64,000 bases of DNA, from positions 17,039,688 to 17,103,687 of the forward strand of contig OX327691.1 of NCBI GenBank assembly GCA_946807835.1, given 5' to 3'. The notes beneath the pieces were generated by a model that was not told the origin of the DNA, made no database searches, and saw nothing but the letters and a program-made list of their open reading frames with translations. A program made the translations under genes and the position numbers. The stretch is from Ailanthus altissimus (Eukaryota > Streptophyta > Magnoliopsida > Sapindales > Simaroubaceae). Positions 24,259-36,965 of this stretch are shown piece by piece (the first letter of the stretch is position 1; every line of letters starts with the position of its first letter).

Positions 24259-26423
24259 TATTAAAAATAGTGCTTACGTGCCATTCTAATAGTATATAAA
24301 TATTAATTGTTTAATATTTATACAATAAATATTTCAAATAAAATCGTTAATATTAAATACATATGGTAAGATGGTTGTAATATTTCAGACATTGTATGAT
24401 CTGAAAGAGTTCAAATTTGATTCAAATGAGTTTGGATCAATGCTAAGAGTTAGCAACGCTGAGAGTTATAAATACTAAGAATTAATACTACTAAGAGTTA
24501 TAAATGTTAAGAATTAGTACTACTAAGAGTTAGCAGATTATAAGAGTCAGTGGAATCTAAAGAGTTAGAGTTTTGTCTGAAATAGGACAAAGATCTGGAG
24601 ATATATTAGCAATAATATAGTTGCAAATAATGCTAGAAAATGTCATTATACAAATATGTTATCAAATTCTATGTTCCTAAGCCATCTTCTCTGATGTGGG
24701 GCTATCGATGAAGACTTTATCATATATAGATCACTGTATGTCTATATTTGAATGGTCTAGATGATTAATCTTAGCAAACCATGAGCTTAGTGGAAACTCG
24801 TATAAGCATACAGGTATTCAGTAAGGACTGGGTACTGAATAGACTCAATGAGGATCTCTAATAGACATCTCATAAAAACTATCAATTGAGGGTTATCTCG
24901 AGATGAGTAGTATTCATGGTCTCTTGACCTGAGCACCACAGTGGGCTTGTGAGTGATCTACCATACTTAGGTTTCACATATGTCAAAGACCTTTCATGAT
25001 TTGACCGCTGAGTGTAGCTGGGTATGATCTAATACTTATAGAGTTCAGTGTGTGTAGATGTGGAATTCGTCAGCTCATATGGGTGAGTTAAATATCATGA
25101 TACTCCGAGATTATATTTCAGAAAGTCTTACGGCCATAAGCAATAAATCAGCGAAAGAGTTTCTCGTAGGACAAACAATATCGTAAAAGCGTTTGCAGAT
25201 ATCGTTTATGAAAATACGAATTTGGAGATAAGTTCACAATTGAACATATGGAGATTTGACGGTGATGATTTATGTCTATGCTATTCTAAGATATAAATGA
25301 CGGATAGATTAAACGAATATGTATTAACCTCAACTTGTATGGTTTAACGCATCGTATTGTTATATCTATAATATGTATATGTGAGTGTGGAGGGGGGATC
25401 ATTTATGGACTTTTGAAAACGTTTCATAAGATAAAACGGGTGTGAACCTAGGGAGTCTCACTATATGAAGTGTACTCGTTGTGTACCAGGGTAATACACT
25501 GAATCAAATAGATCGATCTGAAAAAATTTTGGTAAACCAAAATTATTTTAAAGTCTCTCGAGGAATTGTCATTTCTATAATGTATAAGTGTTAAGCTTAA
25601 GATGTTGGCAAGTGAGACTTGTCATTTCATCCCTTAATTGGATATTATATGTTATGTCATTAATTTATAAAGGCATGAGACATGGCATGATAAGATTGGT
25701 GGCAAATTTTGGATGAAGTAATTATTTTGCCAAATGATTATTATTAACAAGATATTGCTATTAATATGATTATATATTCATTAAAGAATTGTTATTGTTT
25801 TGATTTGATTTGTCATATTTTGAAATTAAATTACCTTTCACATGTTTAAATTATTAAGTATATGATGGCTATTATAGTATTTAAATTGAATAAGAAAATG
25901 CCACTAATTGAAGAAAACATTTTGGCCAATTTATGTTAATAAGTAGGAGATGGCATTTTTAAATGGGTAAAGGCTTTGTCATATTCTTTTCTAAGCATGA
26001 GGTACCTTTTAATAAGCAATCTTTCTTATGGTTGCAATTGCAAGTCACTTATTGTAAATTAATTTGCTAAAGTGAGCGATAACATTTGCTATATAATGGC
26101 CTTTATCATTTTAATTATGGTAAATAAGTAACAAGTGAATTGAATTAAGGGAAAATTCATATAGGTTGGGCTGAGAGATTTGATGCAAAAGTTGTTTCAA
26201 ATAACAATTCATGTTGAGAAACTAAACTACCATTCTAGCTTAAGGAATCACACTTCATCCCTGACTAGAATTGTTCAAAGTAAACTTTAAGGGTGAGCTC
26301 TCTTTTATCTCATTAATGTAATGAGATATGTATTTTATATTCCGCTTCGTATATTTTATATGTGAGACATGTAAAAAAATTAAATTAAAAGTACAGACTC
26401 ACTTTACACACAGCACACTTTCA
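24259..26423 (+). mobile_element. Solo long LTR (family X), copy 2, inside Copia-1
   Basis: This 2,165-bp block is homologous to 19,513-21,994. Shared text includes GTGCTTACGT, AAAATCGTTAATATTA, GACATTGTATGATCTGAA, repeated AAGAGTTAG and AGAGTCTCAC. It starts TATTAAAAATAGTGC, apparently a decayed TGTTGGG end, and ends in CA at 26,423. The flanks GAAAG (24,254-24,258) and GAAAA (26,424-26,428) form a one-mismatch 5-bp target duplication. Removing it rejoins Copia-1 text as SIEEE-KMK, the expected RT/RNase H linker. Similarity to copy 1 is good over the first about 1.3 kb and at the end but breaks down between, so the copies are different subfamilies or independently deleted. Confidence 0.72.
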
Positions 26424-27154
26424 GAAAAAATGAAGATATCCATGGTGTCTTTTTAGAATGCAATACGATTGATCATGTATGCAATGATTTATATAAGATC
26501 TAACCTAGCATACTAAATCAGTATTCTTAATAGGTATATAAATTTTTTTGGTAAAGATCACTGGCTAGATATCAAATGGATATTAAGGTATATAACAGGG
26601 ACACTAGATCATGGGTTAGTGTTTGGACATAGGAAGTCAAAAATTAAGTATATAGGTTATGTAGTCTCAAACTTTCCTAGTGACAAGGATAAGAAAAGAT
26701 TAATAACATCATACTACTTAACTCTTGATGAGGATCAAGTTAGTTGAAAGGCACAGTTGTAATAAGTAGTTACACTCTCAAGTATTAAGGTCGAGTATAT
26801 AGCTATAACGGAAGCTTACAAGGAATAATTCTGATCAGGTTTGCTATAACAAAAGCTTGTAAGGAATAATTCTGGAACTTAACCTAATCAGATCATTGGT
26901 AACAGTGTATTCAGATAACCAATCAACTATTTATCTCAGTGGAATAGCACTATATCAAAGAGTTAGTTTTTAGTGAGAGAGTGAAACTGAAAAATATAAG
27001 CACTGAAGATAACCCTACCGATCTAGGGTGAAGGTACTGTTGATGAACAAGTTAAAAATATGTTTAAGCTTATTACATATTAATAAGGGATGAATAAATG
27101 AAGAAACTCGAGCTAATCAAGGAAAATTCATCAAATGCATGAGAGGGACCAAAT

Positions 27155-27872
27155 TACTTTAAAACCAAAGGTATATTTGTAAAGAGAAAAAAGTATTATT
27201 GGTTGCAAAATAACTTAGAGAAATTGAAAGTAATGGGATGATAATTATTTTATCTTCCAAAGTAATTCGAAAAACACGAAAGGATTGGAGTCATAATTTC
27301 TAAGCAAATCAGGTGGTACCAAAATGCGTCATTTTATTAATGGCAACTTGGTACATATTGCCGATCATATATGATATCGTTTTTAAGTCTTTAATGGGTT
27401 TAAATAAGCTAACTAATTTTTTCGCCTTCGACGACTTTCAAGATTGTCGTTTTGTTCTAGATATTTGACTATTGGTGGATCGATTAGTAAACAAGTTCTA
27501 TAAATTAATTCAAATACCCGGATCAGTTCCTATATAAATGGGGAAGTTCCTCTAAATACAGAGATATTGATAGCCATAAGGAGTTGAGGATTTCAAAGGA
27601 GAGCTTTAGAGAGAAAATCAAGAAATTTTTGTGCTTATAAGATTCACTTTCTTGGAATGGGATTTGAATTTGATTTGTGTAATTGATTCAATTTCTATGT
27701 TATTATTATAAATATTCTTTATTAGTACATTTGAGTAGGTTAATTAAGTTAAGTGAAATATATGTATGTTTAAATTGAATCGAATAACTATAAAGATTAT
27801 TCTTGTTTGTGATTATTTGTGTCGTTGATTGATCTTAATTGTATTTAGAGCCTGGGGTTGGCATTCTCAACT
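27155..27872 (+). repeat. Copia-1 3' LTR
   Basis: It pairs with the 5' LTR at 17,741-18,462 with many substitutions, so the insertion is old. It is preceded by a purine-rich GAGAGGGA stretch near 27,141-27,148 that could be the polypurine tract. Confidence 0.8.
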
Positions 27873-30800
27873 GCATGTTAGATTCATGTAATAATGATAG
27901 TGAAGAGCAAAGACGAGAAAAATGAAAATGGAAATTGAAAAATAAAGCTGATGATGATATTAAAGGACTCCAAGCATGTGGTCCTGTAAACAGTAATAGA
28001 ACATCATTACAAGTAACAGTAACACATAATGCATCTTCAAGTTTAATGTTCTTAAAATATTTTGTCATTTTTAAAGTTTTTAGTGGGTGAGAGGGGACAA
28101 CTGATGACTAGTTTCTTTCTTTGATCGTCTGTAAATCATTTCATGGTCTCTTTTTGTGGCATACTAAGAAGCATGCAATGCTGAGACTAGAAAATAGAAA
28201 TCGCGTACCTCTGTTAATAGGGCATAAAGCCTACGTTCATAATTAATCGAATTATCGGCCATTTTTTTAAAGTTACATTAATGTCTTGTGTAGAGAATTA
28301 GCATCAAAAGGTACAGCAAATTTTATCCAAAGGCAAAAAAAAAAAAAAAAAAAGCATTGGATTCGATTCTGGGACCAGTCTGAAAGTCAACACTTTCATT
28401 TGATTCCGAAAAAAAGAGAGGACAACCAGTGACAGACTCGTATGATTTGATGAATACACTTGAATAAAATGCAACCCCTGTATAGAATTGGGATTATGGT
28501 TTGAAAATTAATAGTCACTTATTATGAAAAGAAAAAGGTATTTATGTTACTTTAGATAGTAAAATACAAGATAATCTAATAAATGAAATAGGTGATGTGT
28601 GCCACTAACGTTTCATTCTCACACTAATGAGATTACACCCTTGACCATTATTGAATGTCTGAAACCCATAAGCTATTTACATCAAATTCTGCAGCAATTT
28701 ACCAATACTGGAAAAACCTTTTTAAAAAAAGAACTCTTTTGAGTCACAGCTTGCTGTATATTTTTTAAGTACTACTTGTTACAGTGAGATATGATGCATG
28801 GAAGTCGTTTAGAAAACAAGCACAAAGAAGTTAACAACCCACCTGTGATGTGAGAAAAGGAGTCCATTTTGCATTGTTTTTTACTTGAAAAGAAACAGGA
28901 AAAGTATGAAGATTGTCATTTCACTAGCATGCCAAGACCATTTCCATTTCCATTTCAAATGGAGCATTACTGAAGGGGTATTATGCATTGTGGGTATGCA
29001 AACATATCCCAACACTAACAAAACTATGACTATTACCTTATCTTTGAGATTATTTAATATGAGTCCTCTTATACACGTTAATAGGCATTACGTATGCCAA
29101 ATCTCTATGAATGGTTCTCCAAACACGAACAAATTAATGGGAAGCACAAATTGTCATGTTCATGTTAGTTTGACAAATTCCAGAGAATGGGAATCACATT
29201 TCACTGTTTGATTGGAGCGATCATGAATATTATTGATGATGGTTATCTAACATCTTTCATGTTTCGTGTACATGAAAAATTATTTTCTCTTGTGGCATAC
29301 TTCATTTCAAATGTATGGTCATGGCAAGCGTGCTGCTTCGTTAAACGAAAACGGCAAGGATCATCCCCCTCCAAATGTTGGACCAATTCAAGCTGCGTCA
29401 ACTTTTCTTACAATATGGCATATGCCATGTGTATAACGCACATTATAATAAGTGGTGACAATGTTTGACATATTTGATTACTTCAAGATATAGATTTGTC
29501 TATATACTGATTTAACTATTAATAATAATTGTCAATGCTAGAATTTTTAAGGCACCACCCAAATGTAGATTTATAGAACCTATAAATCAATTGTTTGACC
29601 TAAAAAACGAGCCCAAAAAAAAGTACTACTTGAAACTTGGAACCCGCTTGAAAGGGATTCCCCTGTTGGTAAGATTGAAGGGGAAAGAAAAAAAAACATT
29701 AGAAGCAAAGAAAGAACTAATTCTTCTATTTAGTTTTTCATTTTGTTGGTATAATGAAAAGAAATAGAAAAAATATAAAACTGGAAAAAAAAAAGTTTTT
29801 AATAATTTTCAAAAAAATCTAATGGTACTTAAGAAAATGGTCCAGCATGTTTTATGACTTGTCATGACTTTTTCTTTTCCGAATAGTCCACCTACCAATC
29901 TGAAAATCAAATGGTCGGTGTGCTTGATAGCAGAGGGTATCGGCAACTTCTGATTCAAAAAATGGACCAAAAAGGAAAAAAATAAAACGTCCCCCCTAAC
30001 CCAAAATTACAAAAAGATAGTTGATACTTCATCGGTTGTCAATGGAATGATGCTGTAATCACAATTTACAATTGAAGAGCAATATGGCGGCAGACCTTCG
30101 CTGTGTCTGTGAGTGTTCATCGGCTCGGCCGGTGAGTCAATGAGGTTTGTTGGATGGTCACGGTCAAAATGCCCATCATTTATTAAAAACTATATAATAT
30201 GAGAGTGTATTTCATAATAAATTTATATTTTTTTCTTTGGAATTTAATAAATTTATCCATGTTCTAAAATTCAACTAAATTTTTCGTGGAAAAAAGAGTT
30301 CAGTCAAATTTTTTTTAAAGAGTTCGTTGGGTGGGCAACACAGTTTTTTAAAATTCTATTTTACGTTACAGATGATACGGTCTATATAGAAGATTTTTGC
30401 TCAAATTTTTAAGACGATAATTAATTCTCATATAATAATAATAATAGTAATAATTTTCATAAAACATTTATAAAAATTTTCTTTACGAAAGAAACTCCTG
30501 CTGGCTGAAGCATTACTAGAAAGGTCGTTCTGTAATGAAGCTACTCTGCCAATCGTAGCTTTGCAGTTGGGAGTGGGAGGCAAATTTACCCTTTCCATAA
30601 GCAATCTATGGCCTGGCCCCATTGGCCAAATTAATTCATCTCCAATTGCAATTTGTATCTCTCTCTCTCTCTCCCTCCCACCCTTTTTGTGATAAAATAT
30701 TATCAAAAACTTTACATGTTCAACTGGTTAAATACTGTGAACCCATTTTTCACTTCAAACCAAATAAAACTTTCTTATCAATTATGTTAATTATTCTACC

Positions 30801-31300
30801 CAAAATAATAATAATAATAATTTCTTTTACAAAATAACAAATTCAAAACCATTCCCTTTCTTAAACTCATGCATTAAATAAATAAACATCCTTTATATTA
30901 TTCCCCTCATTTAATCCAAGTAAGATGACTTATCATATAAATAACTATTTTACTTTTTTGCAACACATGTGATTCTTATAATATTATGTTATAATTATGA
31001 TGATACAATACAAGTCTGGTCATACAACAGCTGTATGGCATTAATGGCAATGACCCTTCATTCCCTTCATTAAGTTTTGAGGCTTGAGTGGATTAGAAGG
31101 TTGGAAATTGCAGAAAATTGGGGTGATAATGTAAATAACAAATACTATAAGGGCAAAAAAAGAAAGGGAGACTAAAGAATAGAAAGTACAAACAGGAAAG
31201 TCAACAGGAAAGAAGTCTCTGCTATTGTGGCAGCCTTTTATTTTTCTTTTTATAAAAGTATTTTAAAATTTTCTCACTACGAAGACTCCTAAAACGGTTA
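27873..31300. other. Intergenic region between Copia-1 and the PP2C gene
   Basis: No gene is supported. It contains a poly(A) run near 28,336-28,354, a CT run at 30,659-30,672, ATA/AAT microsatellite-like patches near 30,435 and 30,805, and ordinary AT-rich text. The 108-codon frame at 28,885-29,211 shows no family signature. The last few hundred bases should hold distal promoter elements of the PP2C gene. Confidence 0.45.
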
Positions 31301-31842
31301 TACAATTCATCATAACAAGCAACTCTCACGATTCCTTCCCTCTCTAATCGTCTGTAATTTATTTTTCTTTTGCAAAATTTTTCTTTTCTGTTTCTTTTTC
31401 TCCTTTAGAAAAGGTTTCAAACGTTCTCCTCCTCCTCTCCCGTTCTCTTTCTTCTCTCTTCATCACATTTCTTTATTCAATTGCTTGCACGGACTAATAA
31501 AAAGAAGAAGAAACAGCAAACAACCCACCAAACAAGGCCTGCAACAAGAACTATAACACAAGAAGCTAAGTTTGTTTTTTAGCTTCTGTATGATTAACAC
31601 GGGGTAATTCTCCAATATCCGGTTTTTGTTTTTGCTTGTTTTTGGCTTTTTCTGCGGATTTTATGTGGTTTTAGGGTTGTGCTTCGAAGGGTTTTTGTTA
31701 ATGATCGGATCTGATTTTGATGTTGCAGATTGAGGATTTTGTGAGGTGGGCTTGAGTCAAAATTTGGAGCAGTGGTGTACAAAGAGCTGATGTTGAAATT
31801 TTAGTTGAACTAGTTGGAGAAGCTTTGCAGAATTTTGTTTTT
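31301..31842 (+). promoter_or_regulatory. Proximal promoter and 5' leader of the PP2C gene
   Basis: CT-rich leader text (31,380-31,470) precedes the start codon. A possible leader intron runs from GT at 31,604 to AG at 31,728 (GGG|GTAATT...TTGCAG|ATTG). The transcription start is not determined. Confidence 0.4.
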
Positions 31843-34800
31843 ATGGATAGTTTATGCTGTTTCAAGTCTTCGTACTCGAAGGTGAGGATGTTACTAGTAC
31901 TGTTTCTGGTCCTTCTTTCTTGTTATTGTTTGCTCGCTTTATGTGTATGTGTTTTATTAAAGCTTGCTTAATTAACGGGATGATGAAAATGCTATTTAAT
32001 TGACTATAGGCGCCCTTTTGGTTATTGTTTTTGATGAATTTTGATTTTGTATCGCTCAATTTAAGTAGGGTTTTGCAAATTTGTGTTGGTTTCAAATTCA
32101 GTTGTTGGATTCAAGTGAGAATTTGTTGGATTATCTTTTCCATGTTGAGGGAGGTCGATCATCATTTATACGAACTGTTTACTTTTTTTTTGCTTTTGCC
32201 TTTTTGGGTGGGGGGTGTTGACTGATTCTTTGTTGACCTAATGGTAAGCGTAATTGGGGTTTACTAATGGATTTGGTTTGCTTTATTGTTCTTGTCTACT
32301 TGTGTGCTGTGTTTGTGGAGATATTGAAGGTTGGTGAACGTTTATTGTAATTTAAAAGTTTCATCATCATAGTTTAACTGATACTTCTTACTCAATTTTA
32401 AGGGAACCAACAGCATGTTTCTTACCAATAAGCTCCTCTGTTGGTTGGAATGTAGTGAATTAAGTGAACTATGAATTTACTCTAGAGTCCAAGGATTTGA
32501 ATTCTTTTATTGAATCTCTTTCTAACCAGTCTCCCATCCTCCAAACTTTGCCAGAAAATTCCTGTCTTTTAAGGAGCAACGAGATGGAGTAAAACCAATG
32601 CTTCATTTGCTTGGGTTGTTGTGTTTGATCTTTTCCTTATTCCTCTGTAACATGTTATTGCTGCTTTATTATGCGTTTACTAATGGATTTGGTTTGCCTT
32701 ATTGTCTACTTGTGTGCTGTGTTCATGGAGATGTTGAAGGTTGGTAGACGTTTCTTGTAATTTAAAAGTGTTATCATCACCATCATCATCATAGTTTAAC
32801 TGATCCTTCTTACGTAATTTTAAGTGAGCCAACAATATGTTTCTTACCAATAAGCTCCCTGTTGGTCTGAATGTAGTGAATTAAGTATTTCAATTCTTTT
32901 ATTGAGTCTCTTCCTAATCAGTTTCCCATCCTCCAAACTATTGCCAGAAAAATCCCATCTTTAAGGAGCAACGAGATGGAGTAAAACCCAATGCTTCATT
33001 TGCTTGGGTTGTTGTGTTTGATCTTTTCCTTATTCCTCTGTACAATGTTATTGCTGCATTATTATGTGTGTTGTTTGTAGAATTGGAAGTAATTTTTTTT
33101 CCACTACACTGTGTGAATCTTCTTATTCCTATTTCTGTAATATAGCTTGCAGGAGGACGCTCATCATCCACTGGTAAGGGAAGAAGCAATGTGGGATTGA
33201 TCAAATTTGGCTTCAGCCTAGTAAAAGGCAAAGCCAATCATCCCATGGAGGATTATCATGTTGCAAAGTTTTTGCAGACTGAAGAACATGAGTTAGGGCT
33301 GTTTGCTATTTATGATGGCCATTTGGGAGAAGGTGTGCCTGCATACTTGCAGAAGCATTTGTTTGCCAATATCCTAAAGGAGGTGGGATCTTGCTCTGAA
33401 TTGTAATAGACAATTATGCTTTTGGCTCCAATTTTAGTTTCCGATTGATTGTTGGAATATTTTATTCTAAATTTTCACATTTAAACATTCTAGGATGAGT
33501 TTTGGGTTGACCCCCTTAGGTCTATTTCTAAAGCCTATGAGAAGACAGACCAAGCCATTCTCTCGCACAATTCTGAATTGGGCCGCGGTGGATCAACTGC
33601 CGTAACTGCAATTTTGATAAACGGTCAAAAGTTATGGGTAGCCAATGTTGGAGATTCTCGAGCAGTTCTTTCAAGAGGCAGTGTGGCAGTACAGATGACT
33701 ACAGACCATGAACCCCACACTGAACGAAGCAGCATTGAGGACAAAGGCGGATTTGTCTCAAACATGCCAGGTTCTAATTGCACACATTGTTTAGAATTTT
33801 CATTACTAGATATTTTGGAGAAAATTCTAAAACTGATGTTTTGAAGAGAATAGTTTTGACAGGTTGTAATTGTACCTCTGTCTGCGTCAACTATAGAATG
33901 ACTTATTTCAAAAGATTACTAGGAAGTAGAAGAATATGCAGGAAATTTTACATTTGATCCTCAGTGCCAGAATCTTTGAAAATATAACTTTACTTTTTGA
34001 TGTCTTGGTCATCAGAAGCCATTATTGCATCTGCCTTTCAGCAGAAACTCTTTAGAGGACTATGAAAATTTCTCCTTATCATGTGGTATGGCTTCTGCAT
34101 GCTAGGAGACCAGACTAATTGGATGAATGATTTTGTTTTTTTCCTTTCCTTTTATTTTTTCTGTTTAAATCTTTGTAGCCTATTTGATAGGTAAGACAAA
34201 TAGAGCTGGTATTGCTATTTTTTATTTGTTGAAGGCAAAAAACTAAGAAGCAAAAGAAGAAAGAAAAAATATGACAAAAAGACAGTGAGGTAGAAATAGA
34301 GAGCTCATGAAGTTATCTAACCTCGTCTAAATGGTTTTTGAAATATCTTCTGTAAACTTGCCTGTTGGTAACAAATTGACTCTATGAAAATAGATTTATT
34401 TGCTGTCTTTTAACTTGGCAGGTGCTGCAATTCACTCTTTAGAAATAACTTTGTCAATTCATATCTTAGCAAAAAATACTTTCTCAATCCATATCTAAGC
34501 GGGGGGAAAAAACACTGTTAATTATTATGAACATCAGGATAATGCTTTAGCCCTTAAAAATACAAGAAAATTTATCTGTATTGTGTTATTAACTTGATGC
34601 TGTTTGGTCTTTAATGTCCATAGTCTTGAAGGTGTGTTGTTTCATTTTAACTTTTAAGTGATTGGATCAGGATTCTTTCCAGTTTCTAGGAAATCTTGAA
34701 TGATTGATGAGGTGTTTTTTTTATGCGGATGATGAAACAAAAACTTTTTCAAGCCGATTGTGTCTATTACAAGTGTTGCAGCTGTCACTAATAAATAAAT

Positions 34801-35897
34801 TATAAACTAGTATATATGATGTGACTTTTTTATAAGGAGTTCTGATGTCTATCAGTTGGATGATGTTATGGTGAACACTCAATTCTACTGTGGCCAAATT
34901 GTAGATGATGATGGGTTTTTACTTTCACATTTAACTAGTGCCACCCAGCTCTCTTATACATCAGAACACGGCGTAAACTTCTGATTTAACTTCCGTAGAG
35001 TATAGTGAGCATTTCACCATACACTCTCAATTCTATTATGACCGAATTGTAGATGATGATAGGTTTACTAGTTTCATGTTTAACAACTAACTAGTGCCAC
35101 TCAACTCTCTTCAACGTCCAAACGAACCCTAAAGCTTTTATCAAACTTTAGTTCAGTACAATGAGCATTTTATCAAATGGAAGGGATTTTACTTCTTGTT
35201 CTTCAAAGATTAAATGAATGGTTATGCTTAGCTGATTTGCTACTTTATATTTTGCAACAAGAAAATTACGAAAATGCTGTAGCTTCAATAGAAAAATGGT
35301 AACTCCTGTCTGGTGTCCCCTCTATGCTAAATTCTAAATACTGAATCGTTTGTTGGTATTCTTTCACTGATCAGAGAATGTTGGCAATTGGACTAATGTT
35401 TACCTAACATTAATTCTGCTGTCTTTGCATTTCTTTATCAGGCGATGTCCCCAGAGTTAATGGACAGCTAGCAGTTTCTCGTGCCTTTGGAGACAAGAGC
35501 CTTAAATCACATTTGCGATCAGATCCTGACATACGAGATACTGTCATAGACAGCCGTGATGATATCTTAATCCTAGCAAGTGATGGTCTTTGGAAGGTAA
35601 AATATTTTTCTTCCTCAACTTTCTTATCTCTTCTTGTATCAGTGTAACTACAGCATACCTGTGCATGCCAACTGTTGTTGGAACTATGCTTTCCATATGG
35701 ACAATAGTTCCCTATAAATTATTAATACTTTTCTTATTCTTATGTGAATATTCCAGGTGATGAGCAATCAAGAGGCTGTTGATATTGCAAGAAAGTACAA
35801 AGACCCACAGAAGGCAGCCAAACAATTAACAACTGAAGCATTGAAAAGAGACAGCAAAGATGACATATCTTGTGTCGTCGTTAGATTTAGGGGATAA
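31843..35897 (+). CDS. Protein phosphatase 2C
   Basis: Exons 31843-31881, 33146-33382, 33494-33770, 35442-35596 and 35757-35897 join in frame at GT-AG sites to give 282 residues, which I recall as the length of Arabidopsis At1g34750. It is a Mg/Mn-dependent Ser/Thr phosphatase, probably cytosolic or nuclear; no signal peptide or membrane segment is seen. PP2C metal and catalytic motifs are all present in order: [51 protein letters not shown] and KDDISCVVV. The short first exon (MDSLCCFKS...) followed by GRSSSTGKG is typical of the At1g34750/At1g22280/At4g28400 group. Introns 1 (1,264 bp) and 3 (1,671 bp) are long and contain tandem duplications. No lesions are seen. Confidence 0.95.
32260..33070. 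repeat. Tandem duplication of about 400 bp in PP2C intron 1
   Basis: Unit 1 (32,260-32,675) and unit 2 (32,676-33,070) are direct, adjacent and closely similar. Each begins TTTACTAATGGATTTGGTTT, passes through AAGCTCC and GGAGCAACGAGATGGAGTAA, and ends in an ATTATTGCTGC-like stretch. Small indels separate them, including a CAT triplet expansion in unit 2. The acceptor of exon 2 lies 75 bp after unit 2. Confidence 0.93.
34295..34560 (+). repeat. Dispersed repeat R1, copy in PP2C intron 3
   Basis: It is homologous to 44,022-44,330. Shared landmarks in order are GAGAGCTC, AAATGGTTT, GTAAACT, CTGGTGCTGCA/CAGGTGCTGCA, TAGAAATAACTTTGTC and TTATGAACATC(A/G)GGATAATG. The repeat class is unknown; no ORF or structured ends are visible. 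Confidence 0.75.
34874..35179. repeat. Tandem duplication of about 150 bp in PP2C intron 3
   Basis: Unit 1 (34,874-35,020) and unit 2 (35,021-35,179) share CTCAATTCTA, AATTGTAGATGATGAT, ACTAGTGCCAC and an ending of the AGTGAGCATTT/AATGAGCATTT type. They are more diverged than the intron 1 duplication. Confidence 0.8.
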
Positions 35898-36839
35898 GAC
35901 CTTTTAAACCATATTACTGCATCTGCCAGATGCAGTATATACCTGAAATAAGAGTTTCTTTTAGATGGGAATGGCAATTTGTGAGTAGACCAACCGAAAG
36001 AAGAAAAAAATACACATAATTGGTTGAGATAATCCTAAGAGTTCTGCTGAAGTTTGGAATTTGCCAGAGGAACAAGAGGAAAGAAAAATAATTATAAAAC
36101 ATAGAAAGAGTTCCCCTGTAAATTTGTTCGATTGATTAGGTTCTGGTGTTTGATATTGTTTGATTTCTTTATGAAAGTGAATTAGGGACCTAATGTATAT
36201 TATCTTTCAATTTGCACAAAAGACAACGTGTCTGTGTGTAGATGAAGAATGTGATTTTGATTGTAATTGAAACAACTTTTGATGGTGTACCTCTGTTAGT
36301 TAGTAGTTACCATGAAGGCCAATCCTCTATTTGCCTCTCTGTTTTGGGAGTCAGGTTGATCATCCTTGTTTTGCACATCAGTTCATTCATATTCTTACTA
36401 GACGGCTGCTTCAGATTAGCTGATTCTGATATCAGAAAACATGACCTTGAATGAAGATTCAAAACTCTTCGTGGGTGTCTTAATCTTACATCAAGTTTGG
36501 TTAGATGTTGGATAAAAATTTCGAACAAATAATATATTGGGCCTTGGCTAGGTTTAGCCGTACTTTCTTTCTCTCTCTTTTTTTAATTATTATTATTTTC
36601 TTTTAAGAATTGGCTTTGATAAAATATAAGATAAATGCTGGATATGTGAGCAATTATTTGCGGGTCACACATTTTTATAGAACCAGACTCCCAGTGAGTA
36701 AAAATTGAGCAGAATTTTATACAGTTGGTTGGAGAAATGTTTCCCTTTTTCAACAACTAACTACATTATATTGTTACAATTATTTTGTTTAAATGTTCAT
36801 ACAGGGGTAAGCGATCTATTAAATGTTTAGTGCGTTTCA
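35898..36839. other. PP2C 3' untranslated region and intergenic sequence
   Basis: The PP2C 3' leader probably ends within 36,100-36,250. The 70-codon frame at 36,242-36,454 has no family resemblance. AT-rich text follows. Confidence 0.4.
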
Positions 36840-36965
36840 AGAGTGATTAATATAATTCAATAATCATTAATGTTATTTAATAATAATCAATCTCATGGAC
36901 AGGTTACAAATTGTAATTAGTTGGTACCAATTATATTAGTTTTGATATCTACATAGGCCTTCCAT
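36840..36965 (+). repeat. Dispersed repeat R2, copy 1
   Basis: Related to 39,665-39,805. Both carry AATTCAATAATCAT(T/C)AATGTTATT-like text (shown here in parts) followed by TTGTAATTAGT, a CAATTAT(A/G)TTA block and a TTTTG(A/G)TA(T/C)C block in the same order. Class unknown. Confidence 0.65.

Larger units (their letters stand above)
17741..27872 (+). mobile_element. Copia-1: degraded Ty1/copia LTR retrotransposon with two nested insertions
   Basis: Two related LTRs of about 720 bp flank a decayed gag-pol region in the order gag, protease, integrase, reverse transcriptase, RNase H, which is the copia order. Removing the two nested insertions (19,513-21,994 and 24,259-26,423) leaves about 5.5 kb, a normal copia length. 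Gag opens near 18,534. The protease site reads DDWILNFGYIYHM where the family has WILDSG, so the catalytic Asp is lost. Integrase text (ETKLWYIKLVH, FTPQQNGS, RMNRT) lies at 22,200-22,800 and the RT motif YVDDML at about 23,970. RNase H resumes after the second insertion (GKDHWLDIKWILRYITGT). Stops and frameshifts throughout make it non-autonomous. The flanks GCATT (17,737-17,741) and GCATG (27,873-27,877) may be an eroded target duplication; element ends are uncertain by a few bases. Confidence 0.88.

Noticed and set aside
28885..29211. 108-codon plus-strand frame in the region before the PP2C gene
   Set aside because: No recognisable domain, unusual composition and no splice or leader context.
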